Position numbers and translations under genes: made by a program | Assembly: GCA_035448825.1 (NCBI GenBank) | Contig: DAOTJS010000017.1 | Coordinates: 1-54,541, forward strand | DNA: 54,541 bases | Origin: JAGNGI01 sp035448825 | GTDB lineage: Bacteria; Fidelibacterota; UBA2242 | Direction of reading: 5' to 3' | Shown: positions 44,541 through 54,504 of the stretch, one piece after another | Position numbering within the stretch: position 1 is the stretch's first letter | Layout of the letters: each line of letters starts with the position of its first letter | Notes under the pieces: generated by a model | Told to the model about the DNA's origin: nothing | Databases searched by the model: none | The model's input: the letters and a program-made list of their open reading frames with translations, nothing else

Positions 44541-45782
44541 TCAGGATTCTATCGGTTGAATAATAGTTTCAATGAAAGCATTCGAATCGAATAAATAACA
44601 CGCCAATTCTTGTAAATCTTCAATGCTAATTTTGTCAACAATTTCCAGTAATTCAGCAATCGTAATGATTTGTTTATCGTAAAGCTCCATCTTAGCCAGA
44701 TTACTCATTCGAGCGTTCATACTCTCCATAGCCAGGACAAGCCCACCCTTGACTTGCTGTTTGGCTTTTTTAAACTCACGGACGGAAATTGGTTTGCGAT
44801 AGAGTGCGGTCATTTCATTATAAATTTTATCAATAACAACATCCAGTCGGTCTTTATCAACTCCGGCATATACTCCGAATAATCCTTCTCTTAAAAACAA
44901 ATCTGAAAAGGAATAAACCTCGTAAACGTAACCATATTTCTCGCGGATGTTATGAAATAAACGCGATGTCATTCCGCCGCTCAAAATCATATTGAGTAAA
45001 CCGAGCTGAAATCGTCGTGAATCGCCTTGTCCGAAAATCCGACGCCCCAAAATAACATGGCTTTGCATAATCGGTTTGCGATAGATTCTCTTTGTTTCTG
45101 GTTGAGTATTACAGGTTTCTTTTCCCTGATAATCGTTACCATTTTCCATTTCCTCGCAATATTTCTCGACCAGTTTTACCAATTTGTCGTGATTGACTCT
45201 ACCGGCGGCTGATACAGCCAGTCGCCCAGTAGTATAATTACGCTTTAAGAAATGTTTTAAATCGGACACTTGGATAGCGTTAACGCTTTCGATTGTTCCT
45301 TGAATTGGGCGACCTATCGCTTGATCAGGGAAAAGTTGCTGAGTGAATAGATCGTGAATTAAGTCATGAGGCGTATCTTCGATTTCCCGAATTTCTTCGC
45401 TAATAACTCTTTTTTCCTTCTCTAGTTCGCTGGAATCAAACCGACTATGTAAAATAAGGTCGGCTAATACCTCAACTCCTTTGGCAAGATTTTCATGTAA
45501 TAACTGCACATTAAAGCAAGTCACATTCCGGCTGGTAAAGGCATTAATGATCCCGCCCAGCGATTCAATTTCATGTGCAATTGCAAAAGCCGTGCGTTTA
45601 TGCGTTCCCTTAAAAACCATATGTTCAAGCAAATGAGCAATGCCGTTTTCATTATCCTCTTCGTCTTGAGAACCGGCTTGTATCCAGAATCCCAGCGAAA
45701 CTGAATAGACCGAATCAACATATTCGGACAAAACTCGGATTCCGCTGGGTAGAATTGTACGCTGGATATTTTCGGAGATCAT
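44541..45782 (-). CDS. M16-family zinc metallopeptidase (processing-peptidase-like)
   Basis: About 413 residues. The inverted zinc motif 'HLLEH' is near residues 50-54, with the third ligand Glu in 'EKRVISEEIREIED' about 75 residues later. 'GGIINAFTSRNVTCF' and the C-terminal half-domain 'GGMTSRLFHNIREKYGYVY' are family hallmarks. Such a gene directly behind pnp is a widespread arrangement (as YmxG in Bacillus). Its ATG (or the GTG three bases earlier) touches the pnp stop, indicating translational coupling. The target peptide is unknown. Confidence 0.93.
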   Translation of the reverse strand: MISENIQRTILPSGIRVLSEYVDSVYSVSLGFWIQAGSQDEEDNENGIAHLLEHMVFKGTHKRTAFAIAHEIESLGGIINAFTSRNVTCFNVQLLHENLAKGVEVLADLILHSRFDSSELEKEKRVISEEIREIEDTPHDLIHDLFTQQLFPDQAIGRPIQGTIESVNAIQVSDLKHFLKRNYTTGRLAVSAAGRVNHDKLVKLVEKYCEEMENGNDYQGKETCNTQPETKRIYRKPIMQSHVILGRRIFGQGDSRRFQLGLLNMILSGGMTSRLFHNIREKYGYVYEVYSFSDLFLREGLFGVYAGVDKDRLDVVIDKIYNEMTALYRKPISVREFKKAKQQVKGGLVLAMESMNARMSNLAKMELYDKQIITIAELLEIVDKISIEDLQELACYLFDSNAFIETIIQPIES

Positions 45783-45785
45783 CAC

Positions 45786-47981
45786 TTAATAGCGGGAATG
45801 CGGCCGATGGGATGAACGGTGATCACCTCTGGAACGATCGCTGTGGCTTTGCCTTGGTTGATTAGAATTACGTGGTGTTTCTTGATAACCTTCTGGCTTT
45901 TCAACCAATTCTTTCATCGAAAGCTCAAAGCGTCCCGGAGCAGCGATTTTTTTCAACAACACATCTATTTTATCACCGACTTTCAACACGCTATTGATGT
46001 CTTCAGTTCTACGCCAGGCAACTTCGGAAACATGTAATAAGCCTTCTTTGCCGGGTAAAAATTCAACAAAAGCTCCATAACTCTCTAGTCTTTTTACCGG
46101 ACAATTATGATATACCTTGCCTTCTTCCGGCTTAGCGATCATATCTATAATCAACTGGCGCGCTTTCTCAGCTGATGCAAAATCGGCGGCTGAAATAAAT
46201 ACCATCCCATTGTCGTCAATTTCAATTTTCGAATTACTTTCAGTTTGCAAAGCCCTAATATTCTTACCGCCGGGACCGATTATTTCACCAATTAAATCGT
46301 TATCAACTTTCAAAGTCAACATACGCGGTGCGAAATCGGATATTTTTTCACGCGGTTTGCTAATCGTTTGCTCCATAATATTAATAATATTTAAGAGACC
46401 AGCTCGCGCTTGTTCGAGTGCACCACGCATCGTTGAAGCCGCGATTCCCTGAATTTTCAAATCCATTTGAATCGCTGTAATGCCGCTACGGGTACCGGTT
46501 ATTTTAAAATCCATATCGCCGTAATGGTCTTCCGCTCCAATAATATCCGATAATACGATGATCCTATCCCCTTCCTTGATCAATCCCATCGCAATTCCAG
46601 CCACCGTTTCTTTAACGGGAATTCCAGCATCCATCATAGCCAGCGAACCGGCACAAACCGTTGCCATTGAGGACGAGCCGTTCGATTCTAAAATATCGGA
46701 AACAATCCGGATTGTGTAGGGAAATTCCTCTTCGCCCGGAATCTGGATTTTTAACGCTCTTTCTGCCAAATTACCATGCCCAATTTCCCGTCTACCGGTT
46801 CCTCTCATTGGTTTAACTTCACCGACGCTAAATGGCGGAAAATTGTAATGGAGCATAAACTTCTTGGTGAATTCTTCGCGATCAATATCATCAATAATTT
46901 GCTCATCCAATTTCGTTCCGAGGGTCACAGATCCCAGACTTTGAGTTTCACCACGAGTAAAAAGTGCCGAACCGTGAGCTCGCGGTAAAATTCCAATTTC
47001 ACAGGTTATCGGCCGAATCTGATCCAGAGCGCGGCCGTCGAGTCGTTTTCCGGTCTCGATTATCAGCCGCCGCATATCTTTTTTAACAATTTCATCAACT
47101 ACCTGTGCAATGTAGCCGCCCTTTTCCGGAAATTGTTCGGCGTATTCTTCGGTTAAAATATTTATGAAGGTTCGAATAGCTTCGTTCCAAGACTTTTTGG
47201 AAATCTGAGCTAATTGACGCCATTCGGCTAACATCGTTTCGGTGCGAGCGTTGACCACATTTTTTAGTTCCAATGGTTCTTCAACCGGCTCAATCGGCCG
47301 TTTTACCGGTTTTAAGTCGGAAACTATATCTTTCTGAAACTGAATAAGTTCTCGGACTGCAGAATGGCCATATTCAATGGCATCTATTAATAAATCTTCA
47401 GAAATATTTTTACATTCACCTTCGACCATTACAACCGAATCTTCGGTACCAGCCACAACGATATCGAGTTCACCTTCTTCCATCTGCTTGATAGTGGGGT
47501 TGAGAATAAATTCCCCATTTAGTCGGCCAACTCGTACTCCGGCAATTGGACCGGAAAATGGAATTTCTGAAATCATCAAAGCTGTCGAAGCTCCAATAAT
47601 ACCGAGTACATCAGCGGGATTTTCCTGATCGCTTGAGATAACGTTCGCAATTATCTGAGTATCACAGTGAAAATCTTCCGGAAAGAGAGGTCGAATCGGT
47701 CGGTCTATCAACCGTGAACCCAGAATTTCTTTTTCCGATGGACGTCCTTCGCGTTTGAAAAAACCGCCAGGAATTTTACCAGCGGCATAGGCTCGCTCCC
47801 GATATTCTACCTGTAGAGGGAAGAAATCTTGTTCGGCAACGGCATCAAAATTGGTTACCGCTGTCACTAAAATCATCGTATCGGCATAACGAACAACCAC
47901 GGCTCCCGAAGCCTGTTTAGCCATTCGGCCGGTCTCAATACTTAATTCACGACCTCCAAGGGTCATCTTTTTTTGGTACAA
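45786..47981 (-). CDS. pnp: Polyribonucleotide nucleotidyltransferase (PNPase)
   Basis: Phosphorolytic 3'-5' exoribonuclease of RNA decay. 731 residues: two RNase PH domains (about 5-235 and 310-540, 'RREIGHGNLAERAL', 'GSSSMATVCAGSLAMMDAG'), the helical linker, a KH domain ('IGEIIGPGGKNIRALQ', about 570) and an S1 domain ('GAFVEFLPGKEGLLHVSEVA', about 640). The tail is Ser/Arg/His-rich. The TTG at 47981 has AGGAG seven bases upstream and is preferred over the ATG five codons further in. It follows rpsO by 18 bp, as in most bacteria. Confidence 0.97.
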   Translation of the reverse strand: MYQKKMTLGGRELSIETGRMAKQASGAVVVRYADTMILVTAVTNFDAVAEQDFFPLQVEYRERAYAAGKIPGGFFKREGRPSEKEILGSRLIDRPIRPLFPEDFHCDTQIIANVISSDQENPADVLGIIGASTALMISEIPFSGPIAGVRVGRLNGEFILNPTIKQMEEGELDIVVAGTEDSVVMVEGECKNISEDLLIDAIEYGHSAVRELIQFQKDIVSDLKPVKRPIEPVEEPLELKNVVNARTETMLAEWRQLAQISKKSWNEAIRTFINILTEEYAEQFPEKGGYIAQVVDEIVKKDMRRLIIETGKRLDGRALDQIRPITCEIGILPRAHGSALFTRGETQSLGSVTLGTKLDEQIIDDIDREEFTKKFMLHYNFPPFSVGEVKPMRGTGRREIGHGNLAERALKIQIPGEEEFPYTIRIVSDILESNGSSSMATVCAGSLAMMDAGIPVKETVAGIAMGLIKEGDRIIVLSDIIGAEDHYGDMDFKITGTRSGITAIQMDLKIQGIAASTMRGALEQARAGLLNIINIMEQTISKPREKISDFAPRMLTLKVDNDLIGEIIGPGGKNIRALQTESNSKIEIDDNGMVFISAADFASAEKARQLIIDMIAKPEEGKVYHNCPVKRLESYGAFVEFLPGKEGLLHVSEVAWRRTEDINSVLKVGDKIDVLLKKIAAPGRFELSMKELVEKPEGYQETPRNSNQPRQSHSDRSRGDHRSSHRPHSRY

Positions 47982-47999
47982 TTATTTACTCCTAATTAT

Positions 48000-48269
48000 T
48001 TATTTTCTTAATTCAAGTTTTTCGATTATTTCTTTGTAAGCCGCATTGTCTTTGCGACGCAAATATTCCAAAAGATGCTTCCGGCGACTTACCATTTTCA
48101 TCAAGCCGCGCCGTGAACTGTGATCTTTAGGATGGGCGTTAAAATGCTGGCTTAAATCTTTTATCCTCTCGGTCAGCATAGCAATTTGAGCGGTAATTGC
48201 GCCGGTATCCTGGCTGTTTTTCCCATATTTGGATACCAATTCACTCTTGATTTCTTTAGTCAATGTCAT
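48000..48269 (-). CDS. rpsO: 30S ribosomal protein S15
   Basis: 89 residues, the standard length. The 16S-rRNA-binding signature 'LTERIKDLSQHFNAHPKDHS', then 'SRRGLMKMVSRRKHLLEYLR' is intact. The start overlaps the stop of ribF by 4 bp. Autoregulation through a leader structure is known for S15 in several bacteria, but because the leader here lies within ribF I cannot claim one. Confidence 0.97.
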   Translation of the reverse strand: MTLTKEIKSELVSKYGKNSQDTGAITAQIAMLTERIKDLSQHFNAHPKDHSSRRGLMKMVSRRKHLLEYLRRKDNAAYKEIIEKLELRK

Positions 48270-49234
48270 TTAAAACATACCTCCGTTTCATTTTCTATTT
48301 TATTTATTTTTGCTAAACATATTTCCAGATCGGCTTGCATCTGCTTTTTCAGCGCCTCGCTGGTTTCAAATTTTAATTCATCACGCAGTCGTTCTATAAA
48401 AATAACCTTAATCTCTCGATTGTATAACTCTTCACCTTGAAAATTTATTATAAATAACTCAATTACACGTTTGGATTCGTTGAAAGTCTTACGAACCCCA
48501 ATATTCAAAATTCCGAAATACTTTAAATTCAAGAAACAGGCTTGCACAAAATAAACTCCATCCCCCGGAATTAATTTATTCGGTGGATTTATAACAAGAT
48601 TAGCGGTTGGAAAACCAAGTTTGTGGCCGCGGCCTGTTCCTCTAACGACTTTTCCCCTAAAACTATATTGCCAGCCGAGCAATTGGTTGACGGTATGGAT
48701 TTTCCCATCGGATAAAATTTGTCGGATCAGCGATGAACGCACTATTACCCCATTCACGGCGAACGGCGGTATAACTACTACCTTAAAACCATACTTTTCC
48801 CCCGCCGCAATTAAAGTTTGGGGATTACCCCGACGTTCCCGACCAAAATGATAATCGTACCCAACCACAACAGCACGCACTTTTAACTTTTTAACCAGAA
48901 TTTCCTGAACAAATACAGATTCTTCAATATTTAGGAAAGTTCGATCGGCTTTAATAAAAAGGACTTCTTCTATCCCAATTTTTTCGAGTAATTCGATTTT
49001 TTCATCGGCGGTGGTTAGAACCGGTAAATGATTTGCCGACGGCTGACTAAGAATCTGGCGTGGATGTGGTTCAAACGTAATTAACATAGCTCTGCTATTC
49101 TGTTCGGTAGCAAGTTCAATGACCTTCTGTATAATTTGGCGGTGGGCCAAATGCAAACCGTCGAAAACGCCCAGAGTTACACAAGCGCCTACATAATCAG
49201 CAGGAATATTTTCAATACCATAATAAATATTCAC
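48266..49234 (-). CDS. ribF: Bifunctional riboflavin kinase / FAD synthetase
   Basis: Makes FMN and then FAD from riboflavin. 322 residues: the N-terminal nucleotidyltransferase domain has 'GVFDGLHLAHRQII' (HxxH-like site), 'TFEPHPRQIL' and 'VVGYDYHFGRERRG'. The C-terminal kinase domain has 'GRGHKLGFPTANL' and 'GVYFVQACFL'. It lies between truB and rpsO with 4-bp overlaps on both sides. The FMN/FAD it makes also feeds the ApbE/Rnf flavins encoded nearby. Confidence 0.96.
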   Translation of the reverse strand: MNIYYGIENIPADYVGACVTLGVFDGLHLAHRQIIQKVIELATEQNSRAMLITFEPHPRQILSQPSANHLPVLTTADEKIELLEKIGIEEVLFIKADRTFLNIEESVFVQEILVKKLKVRAVVVGYDYHFGRERRGNPQTLIAAGEKYGFKVVVIPPFAVNGVIVRSSLIRQILSDGKIHTVNQLLGWQYSFRGKVVRGTGRGHKLGFPTANLVINPPNKLIPGDGVYFVQACFLNLKYFGILNIGVRKTFNESKRVIELFIINFQGEELYNREIKVIFIERLRDELKFETSEALKKQMQADLEICLAKINKIENETEVCFK

Positions 49235-49914
49235 GCGGCAGCATTCTCCAATAAATATTCATTTAGTTCAGAAAATGGTACAGCTTCTTTCCAGTCATAA
49301 TTGCCGATTCGCGTCCGTTTCAGGCTGGTCAAATGCCCCACCGTGCCGAGCGCCTGCGCTATGTCTTCACCCAATTTCCGAATGTAAGTGCCACTTGAAC
49401 AGGAAACTTTAATGAAAATTGTATTGCTATCTAATAGACTCAAATCCAATTCATAAATATTTACTTGTGTCGGTTGCAGTTCAACCTTCTGCCCTTTTCG
49501 GGCGTATTTATAAGCCGGACAACCATTGATTTTCTTAGCTGAATAAATTGGTGGAATTTGTTCGATAATGCCGGTAAAATTTTTTGCAATTTCAAGCAAT
49601 TTATCCGCTGTTAGTAAAGGAACCGGAACCGTTTTAATTATAGGAGCGGTATTATCACCGGTAGCGGTCGCTTCACCGAGACGTAAAATAGCCTCATAAG
49701 ACTTGGGCAATTTCAATAATTCATTCATTTTTTTAGTTGCGCCACCTATCAGAATTAGAAGCACTCCCTCCCCAAATGGGTCGAGTGTACCGCTATGACC
49801 GACTTTTTTAATTTTAAGAATATGTTTGACCCGACGTACGACATCATAGGAAGAGATTCCAACTGGCTTATAAACGTTCAATATTTTATCACTCCAATCC
49901 GTTTTGGGTATCAT
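49231..49914 (-). CDS. truB: tRNA pseudouridine-55 synthase
   Basis: Makes pseudouridine 55 in the T loop of tRNAs. 227 residues: 'LNVYKPVGISSYDVVRRVK', 'GHSGTLDPFGEGVLLI' (catalytic Asp), and 'IPPIYSAKKINGCPAYKYAR' are intact. It is shorter than the E. coli protein (314) because it lacks a full C-terminal PUA-type domain, as in many related phyla. Its ATG lies 26 bp inside rbfA. Confidence 0.96.
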   Translation of the reverse strand: MIPKTDWSDKILNVYKPVGISSYDVVRRVKHILKIKKVGHSGTLDPFGEGVLLILIGGATKKMNELLKLPKSYEAILRLGEATATGDNTAPIIKTVPVPLLTADKLLEIAKNFTGIIEQIPPIYSAKKINGCPAYKYARKGQKVELQPTQVNIYELDLSLLDSNTIFIKVSCSSGTYIRKLGEDIAQALGTVGHLTSLKRTRIGNYDWKEAVPFSELNEYLLENAAA

Positions 49915-50263
49915 CTTCCTGCTGATTTATTTTTTGAAATAGCTTTTCGATATTCTCCGCATATTCCTGAGTATCGTCATAATAAAAAGTAATGCGCGGT
50001 ACGAAACGCATTATAATGCGATCACCCAGCAAACCACGTACAAAGGCAGTATGACTTTTGATAATTTTCATCGCTTCGGCAGTCGAATTTTTCTGGTTAT
50101 TGTAAATACTCATATAAATTTTTGCTTCTCTCAGATCAGAGGAACAAACCACTTTCGTTACAGTAATCAAGCCTACGTGATCGAGACGAATATCCCGGAT
50201 GAAAATTTCAGCCACGATGCGTTTAATTTCATCCTCCACGCGTTTTATGCGATAGCTGACCAT
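49889..50263 (-). CDS. rbfA: Ribosome-binding factor A
   Basis: A 124-residue KH-fold factor for late 30S maturation. The N-terminal 'YRIKRVEDEIKRIVAEIFI' and C-terminal 'RIIMRFVPRITFYYDDTQEY' are typical. It sits between the DUF503 gene (1-bp overlap) and truB (26-bp overlap) in the standard nusA-infB-rbfA-truB order. Confidence 0.95.
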   Translation of the reverse strand: MVSYRIKRVEDEIKRIVAEIFIRDIRLDHVGLITVTKVVCSSDLREAKIYMSIYNNQKNSTAEAMKIIKSHTAFVRGLLGDRIIMRFVPRITFYYDDTQEYAENIEKLFQKINQQEDDTQNGLE

Positions 50264-50544
50264 TAGAGCATCTCCATTTTTCGTCCAACAATCTGGATTT
50301 CCGCAAAATTCTCAATCAAATGTTCGACGGAGTTTAAAGTTTGATGCACAATCTCTTGATTGTTACTAATTGTCGTTACTCCCAGCAGACAGCGGCCATA
50401 GCGATCATTAGGTTCAATTTCTGCGATGGAGACATTGAATTTTGATTTTACCTGGTTTTTAATATGATTGATAATTGAACGTTTATCCTTCAAGGAATGG
50501 GTGTTGTTCAGACGCAAATCTATTTGTAATAATCCAATAGTCAT
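50263..50544 (-). CDS. DUF503 / YlxP-like protein
   Basis: A 93-residue protein of the DUF503 family: 'IGLLQIDLRLNNTHSLKDKR', then 'RSIINHIKNQVKSKFNVSIAEI', 'RCLLGVTTISNN'. Members are regularly found between infB and rbfA and have been tied to ribosome assembly, though the biochemical role is unclear. 16 bp after infB. Confidence 0.92.
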   Translation of the reverse strand: MTIGLLQIDLRLNNTHSLKDKRSIINHIKNQVKSKFNVSIAEIEPNDRYGRCLLGVTTISNNQEIVHQTLNSVEHLIENFAEIQIVGRKMEML

Positions 50545-50560
50545 AAAGATAAACCACTAT

Positions 50561-53086
50561 TTAAGCCAGCGTCCTTTTAACCGATTTAACTTCAAAAAAT
50601 TCTATGCGATCGCCCACATTATATTCGGGTGCGCCCTGCAGTGAAATACCACATTCATATCCTTCTGCCACTTCTCTGACGTCATCTTTAAACCGCTTCA
50701 ACGATTCGACTGCGCCTTCGAAAATAACCTGTCCGTCACGTTTTAAACGGGCCATAGCATTACGGGCAATCTTCCCTTCGATTACATAAGAACCGGCTAC
50801 GAGTCCAACGCGTGGGATTTTAAATATTTCGCGCACCTCAGCTTCACCGAGATGTTCTTCGATTTTTTCAGGAGTCAATAAGCCTTCCAGTGCGGCTGTG
50901 ACATCCTCAGTTAATTCATAAATAATCGAATAGTGGCGAATTTCGACATTTTCTTTTTTGGCTAAATCATTGACCTTGGAAGAAGCACTAACGTTAAAGC
51001 CAATCACGATTGCCTGGGAAGTTTTGGCAAGAAGTACGTCCGATTCGGTGATATTACCGGCGGCTTTATGGATAATGTTTACTGCCACTTCTTCATTACC
51101 GAGCTCCTGCAAAGTTTGACTAATTGCTTCCACAGAACCGTCAAAATCCCCTTTTAGAATCACATTGAGTTGTTTGATTTTACCTTCGGCAATCTGGGCG
51201 GAAATAGTATCCAATGACCACTTTTTCGTCTGACGCTTCTGTTGCTCATGTTCAATTTTTTGCCTTTCGGCGGCAATTTTACGAGCTTCGTGTTCATCCT
51301 GAACAACCGCAAATATATCGGCCGGTTTAGGTGGAAAGTCAAAACCAGAAATCACGACCGGATCAGAGGGTTCCGCTTTAGTCAATTTCTGACCACGTTC
51401 GTCTAAAATCGTTCGGACTTTTCCTAAAGCGACTCCACATACAAATGGATCACCAATTTGTAATGTTCCCTTCTTTATTATTATAGTTGCAATTGGACCA
51501 CGACGTTTATCAATGCTGGATTCGATTACAACGCCTTTAGCCAAAGTCTCGTAATTGGTTTTAAGTTCTAACATTTCGGCTTCCAGCAGGATTAACTCCA
51601 ATAAATGGTCAATCCCCTGTCCAGTTTTAGCTGAGATTTCAGCTGTCTGAACTTTTCCGCCCCAACTTTCTACCAAAACACCATAATTGGTCAGTTCGCG
51701 TTTGACGCGTTCAACATCCGCTTCCGGTTTATCAACTTTATTGATAGCTACAACGATTGGAACATTAGCGGCTTTAGCATGATTGATCGCCTCGATAGTC
51801 TGTGGCATTACGCCGTCATCGGCGGCAACCACCAGAACCACTATATCAGTAACCTGAGCACCGCGGGCGCGCATTGCCGTAAAGGCTTCATGTCCCGGAG
51901 TATCGAGAAAGGTAATAAATTTCTTGTTAGGCAATTCAACTTTATACGCACCGATATGTTGAGTGATTCCACCCGATTCACCAGCCACGACGTTCGATCG
52001 GCGAATATAATCCAGCAGAGAAGTTTTACCGTGATCAACGTGCCCCATTATTACGACTACTGGCGGACGGGGCGTGGCCTTTTCGAGGTCTTCCTTAGTA
52101 TCTTCAATCTTTAGTTGATCTTCGCCATAATGTTCCAATTTTTCGACTTCGAAACCGAATTCATCACATATAACTGAAATTGTGTCAAAATCAAGACGCT
52201 GGTTTACTGTTACGAATAGTCCCATATCAATACATTTTTGGATTATATCGGCGGCGTCTATCCCCATTAAGGAAGCGAGCGAATCAACTGTGGCAAAATC
52301 ACTTATCCGAATTTTTTTACTAATCTCAGGTTCTTCAACAGCTGTTTCGGTTTTTTTATATTTTCTTTTTGTTGATTTTTCATCAATTTTTGCCATTGTC
52401 TTGCGAATCTGAGCATCCACCTTGCGATCGCTAGTTTCCCAATCAACACCCGGCTTTTTATGACGATGGCTTGTCTCCTTTTCGATTTCGCTCGTTTTGC
52501 GTTTGGTATACTTTGGATCCAGACGGTTTTCGAGATCATCTATTTTGATCCGGCGTAGTTTCTTCTTACCTGTTTTCTTATGAGATTCAGATGAGGGGAC
52601 AGAAGGAGTTTTTTCAACATTTGGCTCTACGGTTTCAATTATTAACGGCTCTTTTGGTAATTCAGGAAGTCTATCGCTACCTGCGGCTGTTTCCCAAACT
52701 GATTCAATTAGCTGATGTTGAACATTTAAACTATATTTAAATACATCCTTAACGGCAGTATTAAAAAACAATAGAGCTGATCTATAAACTTCCTCTTCGA
52801 GTTTACGCCGTTCGGCATCGGCGATACGACGCGCATCCTCTTCCGCTTTACGTTTATTCTCAGCGTCTATGCGCGCGCGCTCCTTGCGGGCTCTTTCGAC
52901 AATATCTCTTTCTTTGGCAAATTCATCCAGAATTTTGATGTAACAAGATTCGTCAACCGGTGTCATAATGCTTTTACAGGGAATACCTTCTTTCTCAAGA
53001 TATTTTATAATATCACTATGAGAAATATTCAATTCCTTAGCGATCTCGAAAATCCGTTTTGGTTTATCTTTTGGGTTAATACTCAT
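50561..53086 (-). CDS. infB: Translation initiation factor IF-2
   Basis: GTPase that brings initiator tRNA to the 30S subunit. 841 residues: an N-terminal IF2_N domain (about 10-50), a long charged, coiled-coil-rich linker (60-250), and a second IF2_N-like domain (260-315). The G domain has 'GHVDHGKTS' at about 348, 'DTPGHEAF', 'NKVDKPEA' and 'SAKTGQG'; beta-barrel and fMet-tRNA-binding C-domains follow. It starts four bases after the nusA stop. Confidence 0.97.
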   Translation of the reverse strand: MSINPKDKPKRIFEIAKELNISHSDIIKYLEKEGIPCKSIMTPVDESCYIKILDEFAKERDIVERARKERARIDAENKRKAEEDARRIADAERRKLEEEVYRSALLFFNTAVKDVFKYSLNVQHQLIESVWETAAGSDRLPELPKEPLIIETVEPNVEKTPSVPSSESHKKTGKKKLRRIKIDDLENRLDPKYTKRKTSEIEKETSHRHKKPGVDWETSDRKVDAQIRKTMAKIDEKSTKRKYKKTETAVEEPEISKKIRISDFATVDSLASLMGIDAADIIQKCIDMGLFVTVNQRLDFDTISVICDEFGFEVEKLEHYGEDQLKIEDTKEDLEKATPRPPVVVIMGHVDHGKTSLLDYIRRSNVVAGESGGITQHIGAYKVELPNKKFITFLDTPGHEAFTAMRARGAQVTDIVVLVVAADDGVMPQTIEAINHAKAANVPIVVAINKVDKPEADVERVKRELTNYGVLVESWGGKVQTAEISAKTGQGIDHLLELILLEAEMLELKTNYETLAKGVVIESSIDKRRGPIATIIIKKGTLQIGDPFVCGVALGKVRTILDERGQKLTKAEPSDPVVISGFDFPPKPADIFAVVQDEHEARKIAAERQKIEHEQQKRQTKKWSLDTISAQIAEGKIKQLNVILKGDFDGSVEAISQTLQELGNEEVAVNIIHKAAGNITESDVLLAKTSQAIVIGFNVSASSKVNDLAKKENVEIRHYSIIYELTEDVTAALEGLLTPEKIEEHLGEAEVREIFKIPRVGLVAGSYVIEGKIARNAMARLKRDGQVIFEGAVESLKRFKDDVREVAEGYECGISLQGAPEYNVGDRIEFFEVKSVKRTLA

Positions 53087-53090
53087 TTAT

Positions 53091-54482
53091 TTATTTCTCT
53101 TCCTGACCAAAATCGTCAATAATATCTTCGTCGGATAATTCTATCTCTTCTTCAATGATTTGCTCTTCTTTCTCTTTCTGGGCTTCTTGCAGAGCCGCTT
53201 CGCGCTCAGCCTTGGCGGCTTCATGAATCGCGGCGATTTCGGCTTTTCGCTTTTCCTGAGCCTCGACGATTAATGGTTCGAGCTTATCGAGGGTCTTATC
53301 TCCTAAACCTTTGATACTCAATAATTCTTCACGAGGAGTTGCTAAAAATTCTTCGGCAGTTTCGATGCCATAGCTATAAAGCAATTTCCAGTTATGTTCC
53401 GTAATACCTTCGATATCCTCCAGATAGAGCGTCTCAGATTCCGTTAATTCATAGTCGGATTTTTTGATAGCATCTATTGTGTAACCGGTAACTTCGGATG
53501 CCAATCGTATATTTTGCCCCATTTTTCCGATAGCGACTGAAATTTCATCATCAGCAAAAATGGCTAAAGCGGTTCTCTTTTCTTCATCAATTTCCAGTTC
53601 GAGCGGTTTGGCTGGTGAAAGTGCTCTCGTAATTAAAATTTCAGGTTCACTACTATAATTTATGATATCGATTTTTTCATTATTTAATTCACGCACAATC
53701 GCTTGAATGCGACTGCCTTTGATTCCGACGCAAGCTCCTACTGCATCAATCCGCCGGTCATTAGATTCGACGATAACCTTACTGCGATCACCGGCGTGGC
53801 GGGCGACTTTCTTGATTTCAATTGTTTTATCGTAAATTTCTGGTACTTCATTTTCAAATAACTTCACCAAAAATGATTTGTCAGCCCGCGAAACAATGAT
53901 TTCCGGCCCGCTTGGTCCCATAATAGCTTCCTTGATAATGGCTTTGATGCTCTCACCGCGCCGATAACGTTCATTCGGTATTTGTTCTTCACGCGGCATT
54001 TTCAGTTCGGCTTTGCCAATTAAGATAAAAATTGCGTCACGTCGGATTTGATGAACATCGCCAATTACAATCTGGCCAATTTTTTTAGCATACTCTTCAT
54101 AAATCTGGTTTTTCTCTACTCGAACGATCTGCTGATTAAGAATCTGTTTAGCATGGGAAATCAAGCGGCGTCCAAAGCTCATCGGGTCTATTACTTCGAT
54201 AAATGGGTCACCTACCTGCAAATCCGGTTCAGTTTTACGAGCATTTTCTAAAGTAATTTCATGCGGTGAGCCAGTCGGAGTATCAACGATTGTCATCTGA
54301 TGATAAATTTCGATTTCACCTTTATCCATATTGACGATAACATCAAAATTTTCGGTTGAGCCATACTTTTTTTCTATTAATGACAGAAATACTTTTTCAA
54401 TAATGTCACCAAGTTCATTTCGATCTACGTTTTTTTCACGAGCGATCTGAGAAAAAGCTTCGATGATTTCACGATTTACCAA
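53091..54482 (-). CDS. nusA: Transcription termination/antitermination factor NusA
   Basis: RNA-polymerase-binding elongation factor. 463 residues: N-terminal domain (about 1-125), S1 domain (about 130-195), two KH domains ('VGACVGIKGSRIQAIVREL', 'VAIGKMGQNIRLASEVTG'), a helix-hairpin-helix stretch ('LLSIKGLGDKTLDKLEPL') and an acidic, coiled-coil-like tail rich in Glu. The start is TTG at 54482 with AGGAG ten bases upstream; no ATG is available at a suitable place. Confidence 0.96.
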   Translation of the reverse strand: MVNREIIEAFSQIAREKNVDRNELGDIIEKVFLSLIEKKYGSTENFDVIVNMDKGEIEIYHQMTIVDTPTGSPHEITLENARKTEPDLQVGDPFIEVIDPMSFGRRLISHAKQILNQQIVRVEKNQIYEEYAKKIGQIVIGDVHQIRRDAIFILIGKAELKMPREEQIPNERYRRGESIKAIIKEAIMGPSGPEIIVSRADKSFLVKLFENEVPEIYDKTIEIKKVARHAGDRSKVIVESNDRRIDAVGACVGIKGSRIQAIVRELNNEKIDIINYSSEPEILITRALSPAKPLELEIDEEKRTALAIFADDEISVAIGKMGQNIRLASEVTGYTIDAIKKSDYELTESETLYLEDIEGITEHNWKLLYSYGIETAEEFLATPREELLSIKGLGDKTLDKLEPLIVEAQEKRKAEIAAIHEAAKAEREAALQEAQKEKEEQIIEEEIELSDEDIIDDFGQEEK

Positions 54483-54504
54483 TTTGGGAAGTCTCCTATA
54501 TGTT